Positions 1-8,764 of a stretch of DNA of 23,500 nt are shown piece after piece. The stretch comes from Bacteroidales bacterium. Its GTDB lineage: Bacteria > Bacteroidota > Bacteroidia > Bacteroidales > Muribaculaceae. The stretch is from positions 1 to 23,500 of the forward strand of contig SFJG01000041.1 in NCBI GenBank assembly GCA_004555955.1, written 5' to 3'. The notes under the pieces were generated by a model. It ran no database searches. It was not told where the DNA came from and worked only from the letters and a program-made list of their open reading frames with translations. The position numbers and the translations under genes were made by a program. The first letter of the stretch is position 1; each line of letters starts with the position of its first letter.

Positions 1-35
1 AGAGGTAAGAGGTGAGAGGTAAGGGGTGAGAGGTA
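1..35. repeat. AGAGGTA heptanucleotide repeat, left copy
   Basis: Five consecutive 7-base units follow the pattern AGRGGTR (agaggta, agaggtg, agaggta, aggggtg, agaggta). They run into a C-rich stretch at about 48-88 in which cgtcccccgttcct is repeated imperfectly. No coding sequence is supported here. A second array of the same heptad lies at 23064-23098. The array begins at the window edge, so its true length is unknown. Confidence 0.8.
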
Positions 36-133
36 AGACTACGACTCGTCCCCCGTTCCTCGTCCCCCGTCCCCCGTTCCTCTCCGCTTAAAGCGGATTT
101 AATGAAATATTTAATGAAATTTTTCTTTTATTA

Positions 134-165
134 TTGTTGAAATAAAAAAATAATATGTACATTTG
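134..165 (+). promoter_or_regulatory. Promoter of gap
   Basis: The Bacteroidota -7 element TACATTTG is at 158-165. TTG occurs at 134-136 and 137-139, giving spacers of 21 or 18. Transcription would start near 170 and leave a leader of about 83 nt. The A-rich stretch just before the ATG at 254 is typical of Bacteroidota translation starts. Confidence 0.75.
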
Positions 166-253
166 CAGCGAAATGCCGAGACTGGATTTCGGCAGGGTAA
201 ATAAGAGATTGTAAAAAAGGAAATAATACAATAACCCTAATAAAAATACAACA

Positions 254-1264
254 ATGATTAAAGTAGGTATTAACGGCTTTGGCCGTATCGGACGCTTCGT
301 ATTCCGCGCAGCTCAAAACAGAGATGACATTCAAATCGTAGGTATCAACGACCTTTGCCCGGTTGACTATTTGGCTTACATGCTCAAATACGACACTATG
401 CACGGCGCTTTCCAAGGTACTATCGAAGCTGACGTTGAGAACAGCAAACTCATCGTTAACGGTAAAGAAATCCGCGTTACTGCTGAACGTAACCCGGCTG
501 ATTTGAAATGGAACGAAGTTGGCGCTGAATATGTTGTTGAGTCTACAGGCTTGTTCCTCACTAAAGAGAAAGCTCAAGCTCACATCGAAGCTGGTGCTAA
601 ATACGTTGTTATGTCGGCTCCCTCGAAAGACGATACTCCTATGTTCGTTTGTGGTGTTAACTTCGACAAATACGTTAAGGGCACTCAATTCGTTTCTAAC
701 GCTTCTTGCACTACTAACTGCTTGGCTCCTATCGCTAAGGTGTTGAACGACAAATTCGGTATCACTGACGGTCTTATGACTACAGTTCACTCTACTACTG
801 CTACTCAAAAGACTGTTGATGGTCCTTCGATGAAAGACTGGCGTGGTGGTCGTGCTGCTTCAGGCAACATCATCCCCTCTTCGACAGGTGCTGCTAAGGC
901 TGTAGGTAAAGTTATCCCCGAACTCAACGGCAAACTTACAGGTATGTCAATGCGCGTTCCTACTTTGGACGTGTCTGTTGTTGACCTTACTGTTAACTTG
1001 GCTAAGCCTGCTACTTACGCTGAAATCTGCGCTGCTATGAAAGAAGCTTCTGAAGGCGAACTCAAAGGTGTGCTCGGTTACACTGAAGATGCTGTCGTTT
1101 CGTCTGACTTCCTCGGCGACACTCGCACTTCTATCTTCGACGCTAAAGCAGGTATCGCTTTGACCGACACTTTCGTTAAAGTTGTTTCTTGGTACGACAA
1201 CGAAATCGGTTACTCTAACAAAGTGCTCGAACTCATCGCTCACATGGCTAAAGTTAACGCTTAA
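254..1264 (+). CDS. gap: Glyceraldehyde-3-phosphate dehydrogenase, type I
   Basis: NAD-dependent cytosolic GAPDH, which converts glyceraldehyde 3-phosphate plus phosphate to 1,3-bisphosphoglycerate in glycolysis. At 336 aa it is full length. The N-terminal Rossmann motif NGFGRIGR is at 7-14 and the NAD-selecting Asp33 is in the IND segment. The active-site motif SNASCTTNC places the catalytic Cys at 152, and its partner His is at about 179. Codon use (many GCT, GTT, AAC, CGT) is more biased than in the neighbours and fits very high expression. It has its own promoter and a strong downstream terminator, so it is probably monocistronic. Identification is near certain from the motifs. Confidence 0.98.
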   Translation: MIKVGINGFGRIGRFVFRAAQNRDDIQIVGINDLCPVDYLAYMLKYDTMHGAFQGTIEADVENSKLIVNGKEIRVTAERNPADLKWNEVGAEYVVESTGLFLTKEKAQAHIEAGAKYVVMSAPSKDDTPMFVCGVNFDKYVKGTQFVSNASCTTNCLAPIAKVLNDKFGITDGLMTTVHSTTATQKTVDGPSMKDWRGGRAASGNIIPSSTGAAKAVGKVIPELNGKLTGMSMRVPTLDVSVVDLTVNLAKPATYAEICAAMKEASEGELKGVLGYTEDAVVSSDFLGDTRTSIFDAKAGIALTDTFVKVVSWYDNEIGYSNKVLELIAHMAKVNA

Positions 1265-1286
1265 TACTTAACTTTCCATAAAGAAT

Positions 1287-1320
1287 AGAGGGTGTATCTC
1301 ACGATACATCCTCTTTTTTT
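1287..1320 (+). terminator. Rho-independent terminator after gap
   Basis: A 12-bp stem (agagggtgtatc / gatacatcctct, one G-U pair) with loop TCAC is followed by seven T residues. It lies 22 bases after the gap stop codon and separates gap from the following phage-type gene. Confidence 0.93.
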
Positions 1321-1324
1321 GCCG

Positions 1325-1363
1325 TTTTCGCAATTATACGCCTACAGGCAAATAGTATATTTG
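1325..1363 (+). promoter_or_regulatory. Candidate promoter of the 807-aa phage-type gene
   Basis: A perfect -7 element TATATTTG is at 1356-1363, 22 bases before the ATG. No TTG lies at the usual -33 position. The motif TTTTCGCAATT occurs there instead (from 1325), a sequence also found upstream of the terminase gene and of rel. The promoter call rests on the -7 box; the role of the upstream motif is inferred. Confidence 0.55.
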
Positions 1364-1385
1364 CCATAAAAACACTTGAAATACC

Positions 1386-3809
1386 ATGAAAACGAAACAA
1401 TTGAACATCAAATGGGAGAGTGCCGACGGCTCGAATTATCAATCGATAGAACTTGTCAACGCACGGCCGACAGCCGACGGCGAAATTGTCGTTGCAGGCG
1501 TACCCGAGACCATTGCTTACCTTTCGCCCGTTGACCGATTCTTGGGTTGCGACCGTCGCGCAAATCGCACCTATTACTTCGTCGAGCGCGACCATCAGCC
1601 GATGCTCCTTGGCTACGCCCTTCCCGACGTGGAATTTACGTTTGTCGAACTGTCGTTCGGCGTCGTTATGAACGTCTCGGGTTTTGCCGTTACGGGCGAT
1701 TTCGTCGTGCTCGCTACCGACGCCGGTTTGCGCTTTTTGCACTTTAACGGCGACGGCTACGACCTCTTCGGCGAAGCCCCGGTGCTGCCTAAATTGGCGG
1801 TAGGATTCGCCGAAGAACGAACCTACAGCGAAATCGTCTCCGCTCGAACTCTGCGCGAGAACTACTCTCGTTGGCAAGGTTCTTTGCTGCCACAAGACCA
1901 AACCGATATGGATAAATCGGTCAAGGCGGCGCTGTCGAGGCTCAAAGCAAAGGCGTGTGATGCGCTTTGCTGCACGGGGCCTATGGCGGTCAGGGCGGCG
2001 CTCAGGCTTTCCGATGACAGCCTCATTTGGCTCCCCGAGGCTTGGATTGCCGGATGCCGACCCGAAGCCCCATCCGCTGTTGCCTCTGTGACTTACGACG
2101 GCGCGGGCGCTTACTCCGTCGGCTCGTTCAGCCTGAGCATGAAGGCTTGGAAGGTGGCTCTGGCGGTTGTCGACTTGGGTTTGGGGAAATGGCGTTCGCT
2201 GGTGAAAAGCCTGGAAATCTACGCCGGCGACCCGTGCGACGCTCTTGGCGCGCCTATCTATCGCTGCGAGTCGTCGCAATCCGGCGCTGAGGCGTTTTCG
2301 CTCAAGGTAAGCATCGACAATTCGGAGGCTAAAGCAAAATGGGCTACTGCTGCCGAGTGCGCCAAACTCCGCAAAATTGCCTCGATTACCGACCTCGAAT
2401 CGTTGGCCGTAGGCGGCATTTCGACGCTCTCTCACGTCGTCGACGGTACCGGCGGACCCCTTGCCTACAAGACCTACTCAATCGACAATGTCGGTGTCGC
2501 TGCGGATGTGCGCTTTATGCCGTGGCTGATGCCATACAGCGCTAATGAAGTGACAACGGTGTCGAATCGTTGCTTTGCCGGCGACGTCGTGATGCGCCTG
2601 CCTCGCTGCCCGTGGTTTGTCGCTATGTCGCGACTCGACTCTCTTACCGCCGGATTTGCCGCCGTGGAAGTCGTTGTCGAACTGGCTGTCGCCGACGGCA
2701 CTGCCCGTGTGGTGGAGTCGTATACAACCGATGTCTATTCCCTCCGACTGCAACCGCTACTGTGCTATCCCGACTGTCGCGCCGTTAGAATGGTCATTAC
2801 CCTTACCGTCAACGGAAAGATGTATCGTCTCGACACGCCATTGCAAGCCGCTCCCGACGGTACTATGGCTTACGCAATGTCGAAAACCGACTACTTCGAA
2901 CTGTCGCTGACCACCAAGCCGATGTCGTTTGCCTCCGGACGTCTATACCACAGCGAGCCGTCGACTCTGCTTCTCGCCGACGCTGCAAATCCTCTGCAAT
3001 GGTCGCCGTGCCGCAAAGCCTACAACAAGGGCGTCGTTGCCGTTGTTGCGTCGATTGCCACCGGCTCGTCGTGGCTTTTGGGCAAACATTCTGCCTATCT
3101 TTTTGCCGTCGACGGCGTCTATCTGTTGTCGTTCGACAAAAGCGGTTGCAGCGGTGCTACGCTGGTGTCGCGTCGGCGAATCCGTTCGTCAGCATTGGTC
3201 ACGCCCACAGCCGACGGGGCGGCTTTTATCGACGACACCGGCTCTCTGCGCCGACTCCGTGGAAGTAGCGAACGCTCTACCGGAATTACTGTTGCCGATG
3301 CGAAAGCTCTGGGCTATTCGCTCGGATTCGACGAAGTGTTGGTCGATAGGGGCAACGATATATTGTCTGTCTCCGCCAACAATCGATTCTTTCTAAAATC
3401 TTTGAAAAGTGCTGGCATTATTCGGCAAGGCGACATCTCCTTGCTCTGCGACGGCTACAACCTCTATACCCCCGACCGTGAGACGGCGACTCGCCTCGAC
3501 ATTGTCGCGCAGACTCGGGCGGTGGCTGTGCCGAGCCGACACCGAGTTGAGTCGGTCGTCTGGCTAACAGCCGGCAATCATGTGAGTGCAACGCTGTCCG
3601 TGCTGGGCGAAAACGGTATCTCGTGCCACGGCGCTACGCTTTCGCAACTCGCCGTCAACGGCACAATTGGCGCACCCTTATTTCATCGCCTGCCGAGCAT
3701 CCCGGTGCGCACAATCCGCCTACGAATCGAAGGCAAATTCCTCTCCGGAACAACCATCGCCCCATGTGTGGTGTTTTGCCGTCAGTCGCAAAGCCGCAGC
3801 TTTCCGTAG
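1386..3809 (+). CDS. Phage-type virion structural protein (head-tail connector or tail, beta-propeller-like), orphan
   Basis: An 807-aa intact ORF starts at ATG 1386, 22 bases after a -7 box. There is no signal peptide and no membrane segment. Residues about 440-630 match, from memory, a block found in large structural proteins of Bacteroidales phages and prophages. Its elements are a YPDCRA segment, ASGRLYHSEP near 515, a NP-x-W motif (ANPLQW) near 534, an AYLFAVDGVYLLSF strand near 570-583, and FIDDTGSLRRLRG near 615-626. The regular beta-rich pattern suggests a propeller or tail-tube-like fold. No other phage gene adjoins it: gap is upstream and a DNA glycosylase gene lies tail-to-tail 34 bases downstream. 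Codon use resembles the neighbours, so it does not look like a recent arrival. It could instead be a non-phage propeller protein; phage origin is likely but not proven. Confidence 0.6.
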   Translation: MKTKQLNIKWESADGSNYQSIELVNARPTADGEIVVAGVPETIAYLSPVDRFLGCDRRANRTYYFVERDHQPMLLGYALPDVEFTFVELSFGVVMNVSGFAVTGDFVVLATDAGLRFLHFNGDGYDLFGEAPVLPKLAVGFAEERTYSEIVSARTLRENYSRWQGSLLPQDQTDMDKSVKAALSRLKAKACDALCCTGPMAVRAALRLSDDSLIWLPEAWIAGCRPEAPSAVASVTYDGAGAYSVGSFSLSMKAWKVALAVVDLGLGKWRSLVKSLEIYAGDPCDALGAPIYRCESSQSGAEAFSLKVSIDNSEAKAKWATAAECAKLRKIASITDLESLAVGGISTLSHVVDGTGGPLAYKTYSIDNVGVAADVRFMPWLMPYSANEVTTVSNRCFAGDVVMRLPRCPWFVAMSRLDSLTAGFAAVEVVVELAVADGTARVVESYTTDVYSLRLQPLLCYPDCRAVRMVITLTVNGKMYRLDTPLQAAPDGTMAYAMSKTDYFELSLTTKPMSFASGRLYHSEPSTLLLADAANPLQWSPCRKAYNKGVVAVVASIATGSSWLLGKHSAYLFAVDGVYLLSFDKSGCSGATLVSRRRIRSSALVTPTADGAAFIDDTGSLRRLRGSSERSTGITVADAKALGYSLGFDEVLVDRGNDILSVSANNRFFLKSLKSAGIIRQGDISLLCDGYNLYTPDRETATRLDIVAQTRAVAVPSRHRVESVVWLTAGNHVSATLSVLGENGISCHGATLSQLAVNGTIGAPLFHRLPSIPVRTIRLRIEGKFLSGTTIAPCVVFCRQSQSRSFP

Positions 3810-3843
3810 ACTTTGCATCCCACTATACCGATTCCCGCATTCA

Positions 3844-4410
3844 TTATCCCTCAAGCACCTTCCGATAGTATTCAGCTTTCCAGGCGATGGGGCGTGGGTA
3901 GGCGCGCGACGACGACGGCATGCGGTACACTCGATAGCGTCGTCCCGAAATGGTTACCTCGGTCGACTCGCCGACACCGATTTCTTCGAAGCCGTAAATT
4001 TCGCGCAGCGTGTCGGCCGATTTTTTCCCCGTTGCAACGATTTTACGGCAGTGCGGTAGCCGTGACAGTAAGGCGCTCACGTCGGTCGCTCGTACTACCT
4101 CAAGAAAGTTGTCAGAAGCGTTGTTGCGCAGTCGAACGACTTCCGTTGCCGTGTCGTAGAGGGCCAACCGTCGTCGTCGGCAGAACTCTACTATCTTCTC
4201 GACGTCAAAACGTCGTTTCGCCGTGTCGACAAACGCATTGGAGTCGCCCGTTTCGATATATCCCATTATCCGCCACATATCGTTTTGGAAGTTAGGGTAG
4301 TAGAATTCCATGCACCAACGCACGCGTTGTGGCGGAAAACTTCCCAACATCAGTGTTTCGGCTTCTTCCGGCAGAAACGGCTCTAACGGGTGTTTCTCAA
4401 TTTCCGCCAT
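3844..4410 (-). CDS. Uracil-DNA glycosylase superfamily protein
   Basis: A 188-aa single-domain protein of the UDG superfamily, which removes uracil or mismatched bases by hydrolysing the glycosidic bond. Family motif 1 appears as MLGSFPP (21-27), followed by the pocket segment YYPNFQNDMW (37-46). The C-terminal DNA-intercalation motif appears as MPSSSRAYP (164-172), the equivalent of LPSTSPAN in TDG/MUG-type enzymes. There is no iron-sulfur cysteine set, so it is not family 4 or 5. The ATG lies inside the 3' end of the helicase-nuclease gene (14-base overlap), so the two are probably translationally coupled. It is the last gene of the operon and converges on the phage-type gene. The exact substrate cannot be read from the sequence. 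Confidence 0.8.
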   Translation of the reverse strand: MAEIEKHPLEPFLPEEAETLMLGSFPPQRVRWCMEFYYPNFQNDMWRIMGYIETGDSNAFVDTAKRRFDVEKIVEFCRRRRLALYDTATEVVRLRNNASDNFLEVVRATDVSALLSRLPHCRKIVATGKKSADTLREIYGFEEIGVGESTEVTISGRRYRVYRMPSSSRAYPRPIAWKAEYYRKVLEG

Positions 4411-7400
4411 GTCCTATCGCTTTGCGTTCTACCTTTTCTATTTCTCCTGACGGAACGTACCACAGATAGCCTTCGAGCCGTTTGTAGCCTATCACTGCAA
4501 GCATATCCATATAGTGGCGCACTTGCATGTGATATTCGTCCTTTTTGTCGCCGAATTTGTAGTCTATCACAATTGTGCGACCGTCCTTGGTGCACACAAC
4601 GCGGTCGGGCCGACGAGTCTCGAAGTTGAATTGTAAGTATTCTTCATTCTCCGGGTCGCCGAAATATCCCAATATTTCGGTCTCGTTGAGCACTTCAACG
4701 TCTTCCGAAAACCATTCCTCAACCCGCGGGTCCTTCAGCGCTTCGCCGAGGATTTTGCCGTAGCGTTTCTGCTCTGCGTCGTTGATTATCGACTTCTTGT
4801 AATAGTAGCCTATTGCCGATCCCAGGTCGCCGGCGGTCTTTACGCGCTGCATTATGTTGTGCATGGCTGTGCCGTCGAACTGTTTGGGATTACTTAGTCG
4901 AGTTATCAGTTCGGGAACTTTATATTTGATGCCTTTATCTTCGGTGTCGCGAAGCGGTGGTATTATCTGAAGATGCTCCAAAATGTGTTTCTTCGGCGTT
5001 ATTTCGTTGTCGTCCGGTTTTTTATCCGATTCAGTTACTTTGTCCGTCTTACACCCACGCTCATACACTTCTTTGTTGCCGCCGGTCAAGTATGGTGTCA
5101 GCAGCTCGCGAAGGTTTTGTTCCTTTGCTTCGGTTTTTGCCGCCTTGGTTTTTGCCGCCTTGGTTTTTGCCCCTGCAAACATCACCAGTTCTTGCTTGGC
5201 GCGAGTAAAGGCTACGTACATCTTGTTGAGAATGTCCATTTTTGCATCTCTTTCGCACTTCTTCAGGCTCTCGCTGAATTCCGTGAGCGACGTGTTCAGC
5301 TCATTGCGGGTGATGGGCAATATCGGCGGCAATTTCACGTGCTCTTTGCCTTCTTCTTTGAAGAACTTTTTCAACTCATTCAATTCGTCCGTTTCTATCC
5401 ATTCGATAATGTCTCTATCTATCTTCCAATTGCAGAACGGAATGATAACACCCTGAAATTCAAGTCCCTTCGACTTGTGTATTGTCATTACCTGGATGGC
5501 ATTGATGTCGCTCGGCGACGACACTGACCGCAGAGACCCTACCTTGTTCCACCACTTCAGGAAGAAGTGTACGTTCGATCCGAAGGTCTCCATATAGTCG
5601 GCTACCAAGTCCTTGAATGCCAGCACAAATGTCATTTCTTCGTCGAGCGTCTTCTGTCCCACAAAGTGCTTGAGTATCCGGTCGACTATCACGTCGAGGG
5701 TCACCGGCTCGTCGCCTTTGATTACCTTACTCAAGTCGATTTCGCTTGTGTTGTCGAGCGCTTTTTGGAACGCTCTTGCCGAATCGCCTTCCGTGAACAA
5801 TAAGTACTGATAGCGGAACAGTAATTCCTTCGGCGTGAGTTTTTCTTTGCGCTTTTTTTCGGTTTCGGCAGAAGTCCCGGGTTGAGCCGTGCGGTCGATG
5901 GCGTTGAGAAGTGTGATGACGGTCGACACTGCCGACGACGTCCCGATGAGCAATGATTCTTCCGAAACGACGTTTATGCCTTCTTCCTGAAGCAGAGCTT
6001 TGATGATTTGCTCGCCTTCGGTATTAGTATTCACCAAGATGGCTATGTCGCGCTGCTCGTAGCCGCGGTTGAGCATATCATAGATGGTCTCTATCGTTTT
6101 CGCTGTCGCTTGTTCTTTAAATTTTTCTACGTTCTCTTCTTCCAGAAGTTCGTAGCGCACATAGCCTGGGGTTTCTTTGTGCTTTGTCGACACTTCCTGA
6201 TGAATGTTGGAGTAAAACTCGTCGTACAATCCCAACTCCTTGGCAAGATATTCAAACACATCGTTGTTGAATTCCACGATGTCCTTGTAGCTGCGCCAGT
6301 TGACGTTCTTACTCTGGCAGTCGCCCTTCTTATAACTGCCGAAACTCTTTTCCACCTCATTGCCGAGAAGGTGTGGGTCGGAGTTGCGGAAGCGGTAGAT
6401 GCTCTGCTTGATGTCGCCGATTATCAGGTTGTCGTGCCCTGCCGACAGGCTGTCTTGTAGCAGCGGCTCAAGGTTTTCCCACTGCATGCGCGACGTGTCT
6501 TGGAACTCGTCTATCAGATAGTTGCAGATAAACGTGCCCAACCGTGCGTAGACATACGGCGCATTGTCGCCGCCGATAACGTCTTTTAGGATGTCGTTGG
6601 TGTTCGACAGTAGGATGGTGTTGTTCTCGTTATTGTAGTTCTTGATGTTGTTATCTATGTGATAGAGAAGCCCTAAGCGATAGATGTTTTCGCTGATTGC
6701 TTCTACCGCAGCCTTTCGCTTCAGCGCTGTGCGCACTTTTTCCAGCCACACGCTGAATTCTGTTGCCGCTTTTTCGGTAGTCGCCTTTTTTCGCCATGAG
6801 TCTGATTCCTCATACATCTCTATGAATTCTTTTTCGACTTTTTTCGAGGCTTTGAAGCCTTGCAGGTTCACGGCTGTTCTTTTCTTAGTGCCGTTAAGGT
6901 TCAGTTTATCGTAGTTTTTGTAGCAGTAGTCGCCGAACGCCCGAATCTCTTTCGATAGACTTTCGCTTATGTCGTCGAGACATTCGTTGAGCGCTTTTAG
7001 ATTCGCTCCGTCAGATTCGGTAATCCATTCCCGCAGCTTGCCCAGATGCTTTTTTACCTTCTCGTTGGTGAGATATTTGGCAAAGTCCGAGAGCGTCTTT
7101 TTTGACTTTATTTTCGTTTTCTCGCCGCTCGTGTCTTTCAGCACGTTCCAACTTTTGCCGCTGTTGACCGTGTCGGTGACATACTCTCGTATCCATTCAC
7201 TCAAGTAGTCGTTCTTGTTCGACGTGCGCATGTTGCGCTTCAGGTCGCCGATGCCAACGGCTATGGCAAATTCGTCGCTTAGTTCGATGGTGAAATCGCT
7301 CGGCAGGTCGACGTCGAAGGCAAACGTTCGAAGAACCGTCTGGAAGAACGAGTCTATCGTGCTCACGTTGAAGTTGGCATAGTCTATCAGTATCTGGGTA

Positions 7401-7720
7401 TGCGCTATGGCGGCTGCTTCGCAAACCTTATCTTCGCTCACGCCAAACGCTTCGGCTATACCCTTTAGGTGGTCGCTCTTTTTCGACTTATGTGCCATGT
7501 AGCCGAGCTCCTTGACGATGCGTTGCTTCATCTCCTCGGTTGCCTTGTTGGTAAACGTGATGGCGAGTATCTTGCTGTGCTCGTTGTTTAGTTTGGTTTT
7601 AAGCTTGTATTCCGATTGTTTGCTGTCGTTCGGTTTATATCCCAACAGCATTTTGATAAACTCGTATACCAGGTTGTACGTCTTGCCGCTTCCTGCCGAG
7701 GCTTTGTTGATGATTAGCAT
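4397..7720 (-). CDS. AddA/RecB-like UvrD-family helicase with C-terminal RecB nuclease domain
   Basis: This 1107-aa protein is an SF1A helicase-exonuclease used for double-strand-break end processing. Walker A ASAGSGKT is at 7-14, with motif Ia ITFTNKATEEMK after it. Motif II is DEFQDTS, motif III is GDIKQSIYRFR, motif V is TIHKSKGLEFQ and motif VI is YVAFTRAKQEL. At the C-terminus a PD-(D/E)xK nuclease shows RPD (Asp at about 1039), IDYK (Asp 1053, Lys 1055) and Q-x(3)-Y (1066, 1070), so helicase and nuclease both look catalytically complete. Between them sits a lysine/alanine-rich linker with an in-frame 15-bp tandem repeat. The start is 7 bases after the pdxB stop. An AddB-type partner normally works with such proteins; none lies in this window. 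Confidence 0.9.
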   Translation of the reverse strand: MLIINKASAGSGKTYNLVYEFIKMLLGYKPNDSKQSEYKLKTKLNNEHSKILAITFTNKATEEMKQRIVKELGYMAHKSKKSDHLKGIAEAFGVSEDKVCEAAAIAHTQILIDYANFNVSTIDSFFQTVLRTFAFDVDLPSDFTIELSDEFAIAVGIGDLKRNMRTSNKNDYLSEWIREYVTDTVNSGKSWNVLKDTSGEKTKIKSKKTLSDFAKYLTNEKVKKHLGKLREWITESDGANLKALNECLDDISESLSKEIRAFGDYCYKNYDKLNLNGTKKRTAVNLQGFKASKKVEKEFIEMYEESDSWRKKATTEKAATEFSVWLEKVRTALKRKAAVEAISENIYRLGLLYHIDNNIKNYNNENNTILLSNTNDILKDVIGGDNAPYVYARLGTFICNYLIDEFQDTSRMQWENLEPLLQDSLSAGHDNLIIGDIKQSIYRFRNSDPHLLGNEVEKSFGSYKKGDCQSKNVNWRSYKDIVEFNNDVFEYLAKELGLYDEFYSNIHQEVSTKHKETPGYVRYELLEEENVEKFKEQATAKTIETIYDMLNRGYEQRDIAILVNTNTEGEQIIKALLQEEGINVVSEESLLIGTSSAVSTVITLLNAIDRTAQPGTSAETEKKRKEKLTPKELLFRYQYLLFTEGDSARAFQKALDNTSEIDLSKVIKGDEPVTLDVIVDRILKHFVGQKTLDEEMTFVLAFKDLVADYMETFGSNVHFFLKWWNKVGSLRSVSSPSDINAIQVMTIHKSKGLEFQGVIIPFCNWKIDRDIIEWIETDELNELKKFFKEEGKEHVKLPPILPITRNELNTSLTEFSESLKKCERDAKMDILNKMYVAFTRAKQELVMFAGAKTKAAKTKAAKTEAKEQNLRELLTPYLTGGNKEVYERGCKTDKVTESDKKPDDNEITPKKHILEHLQIIPPLRDTEDKGIKYKVPELITRLSNPKQFDGTAMHNIMQRVKTAGDLGSAIGYYYKKSIINDAEQKRYGKILGEALKDPRVEEWFSEDVEVLNETEILGYFGDPENEEYLQFNFETRRPDRVVCTKDGRTIVIDYKFGDKKDEYHMQVRHYMDMLAVIGYKRLEGYLWYVPSGEIEKVERKAIGHGGN
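5129..5173. repeat. In-frame 15-bp tandem repeat, three units
   Basis: Three units of about cttggtttttgccgc (first unit begins ttcgg, last ends cccc) lie head to tail within the helicase-nuclease gene. On the coding strand they read KTKAA, KTKAA and KTEA in the linker between helicase motif VI and the nuclease domain. Unit length is a multiple of three, so copy-number change would not break the frame. Confidence 0.88.
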
Positions 7721-7727
7721 ATTTGTC

Positions 7728-8747
7728 CTACTTTATGTTGCCGGCGGTCACTACTTCGTGTCGCAGGTTATAGTTGTTTCTCAGGTCCTCGAATTTGTCG
7801 GGTGATGTGCGGAGCATCTCTGTGTCGTTCAGCGGGTTATAGGTCGCCGTTACTTGCTCGATGCTGTCGATGTCGGCTCCGCGTGACGGTGCTTCGATGG
7901 TCGGTATGCCGTCGACGGCTACGCCGAAATGTCGTGCAAACGCCTCGAGTGTCATTGCCGTGGCACGCTTTTTGCCCTCGCTACTGTAGCCGGCTATGTG
8001 CGGCGTTGCAACGAACGCTTTGCCGAGCAGGTTGCGGTCGATGGCAGGCTCGCTTTCCCAGCAGTCGATGGCGGCACATTCTATCGTCTTGCCAATGGCT
8101 GCCGCAAGCGCCGAATTGTCGACCACTTCGCCGCGAGAACTGTTGATGAGCAGTCGGCAACGGCTTAGCCCGCCGAGCCATTTCGCATCGGCAAGGTGAT
8201 AGGTTGCGTCGACGCCCGATAGGTTGAGCGGCGTATGGAAGGTGATGATGTCGCATTGTTCGGCTACTTGGCGCAGGTCGACGAAATCGCCGCCTTCGCG
8301 TCGCTGCCGAGGAGGGTCGCACCGAAGTACGTTCATCCCCAAACGCTCGCCCCAGCGCGCTACGATGCTCCCGACGTTGCCCACGCCTACTACGCCTAAG
8401 CGCAGCCCGGAAAGGTCGGCGCCCGTAAACCGTCTGCCTATCACGGCAAACACGTATTGCGCAACCGCCGGTGCATTGCATCCCGGCGCGTTGACTACCG
8501 TAATGCCGCGACTTCGGCAGTAGTCGAGGTCGATGTGGTCGGTGCCTATGGTTGCCGTGGCAATAAACTTAACGCGCGAGCCTTCGAGCAGCTCGGCGTT
8601 GCATCGCGTACGTGTCCGCACAAACAGTGCGTCGGCGTCTGAAACCGCTTCGCGCGTGATTTCTCCGGCGCGTAGATATGCCACCTCGCCGTGACGTTCA
8701 AGCGCCCCGGCGATATACGGTATGTTGCGTTCGATGATGATTTTCAT
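7728..8747 (-). CDS. pdxB: 4-phosphoerythronate dehydrogenase
   Basis: A 339-aa D-2-hydroxyacid dehydrogenase that oxidises 4-phospho-D-erythronate in the DXP-independent pyridoxal 5'-phosphate pathway. The N-terminus MKIIIERNIPY and the segment ATIGTDHID are characteristic of PdxB. The NAD-binding motif GVGNVG is at 121-126. The catalytic triad is Arg205 (SSRGEVVD), Glu233 (WESEP) and His250 (TPHIAGYS). It is shorter than the roughly 380-aa enterobacterial enzyme, so the C-terminal dimerisation domain is reduced. It is the fourth gene of a six-gene operon, with 17 bases to the upstream gene and 7 to the downstream helicase gene. No other vitamin B6 gene is nearby. Confidence 0.93.
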   Translation of the reverse strand: MKIIIERNIPYIAGALERHGEVAYLRAGEITREAVSDADALFVRTRTRCNAELLEGSRVKFIATATIGTDHIDLDYCRSRGITVVNAPGCNAPAVAQYVFAVIGRRFTGADLSGLRLGVVGVGNVGSIVARWGERLGMNVLRCDPPRQRREGGDFVDLRQVAEQCDIITFHTPLNLSGVDATYHLADAKWLGGLSRCRLLINSSRGEVVDNSALAAAIGKTIECAAIDCWESEPAIDRNLLGKAFVATPHIAGYSSEGKKRATAMTLEAFARHFGVAVDGIPTIEAPSRGADIDSIEQVTATYNPLNDTEMLRTSPDKFEDLRNNYNLRHEVVTAGNIK

Positions 8748-8764
8748 TGTCTAAATGCCTTATT

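Noticed and set aside
131..808. 225-codon minus-strand open frame opposite gap
   Set aside because: Antisense of GAPDH; serine/valine/phenylalanine-rich translation caused by gap codon bias.
1299..2435. 378-codon minus-strand open frame over the gap terminator and the 807-aa gene
   Set aside because: It would run across a strong terminator and has shadow composition (many Arg, Gln, Phe). The plus-strand frame is longer and has a promoter.
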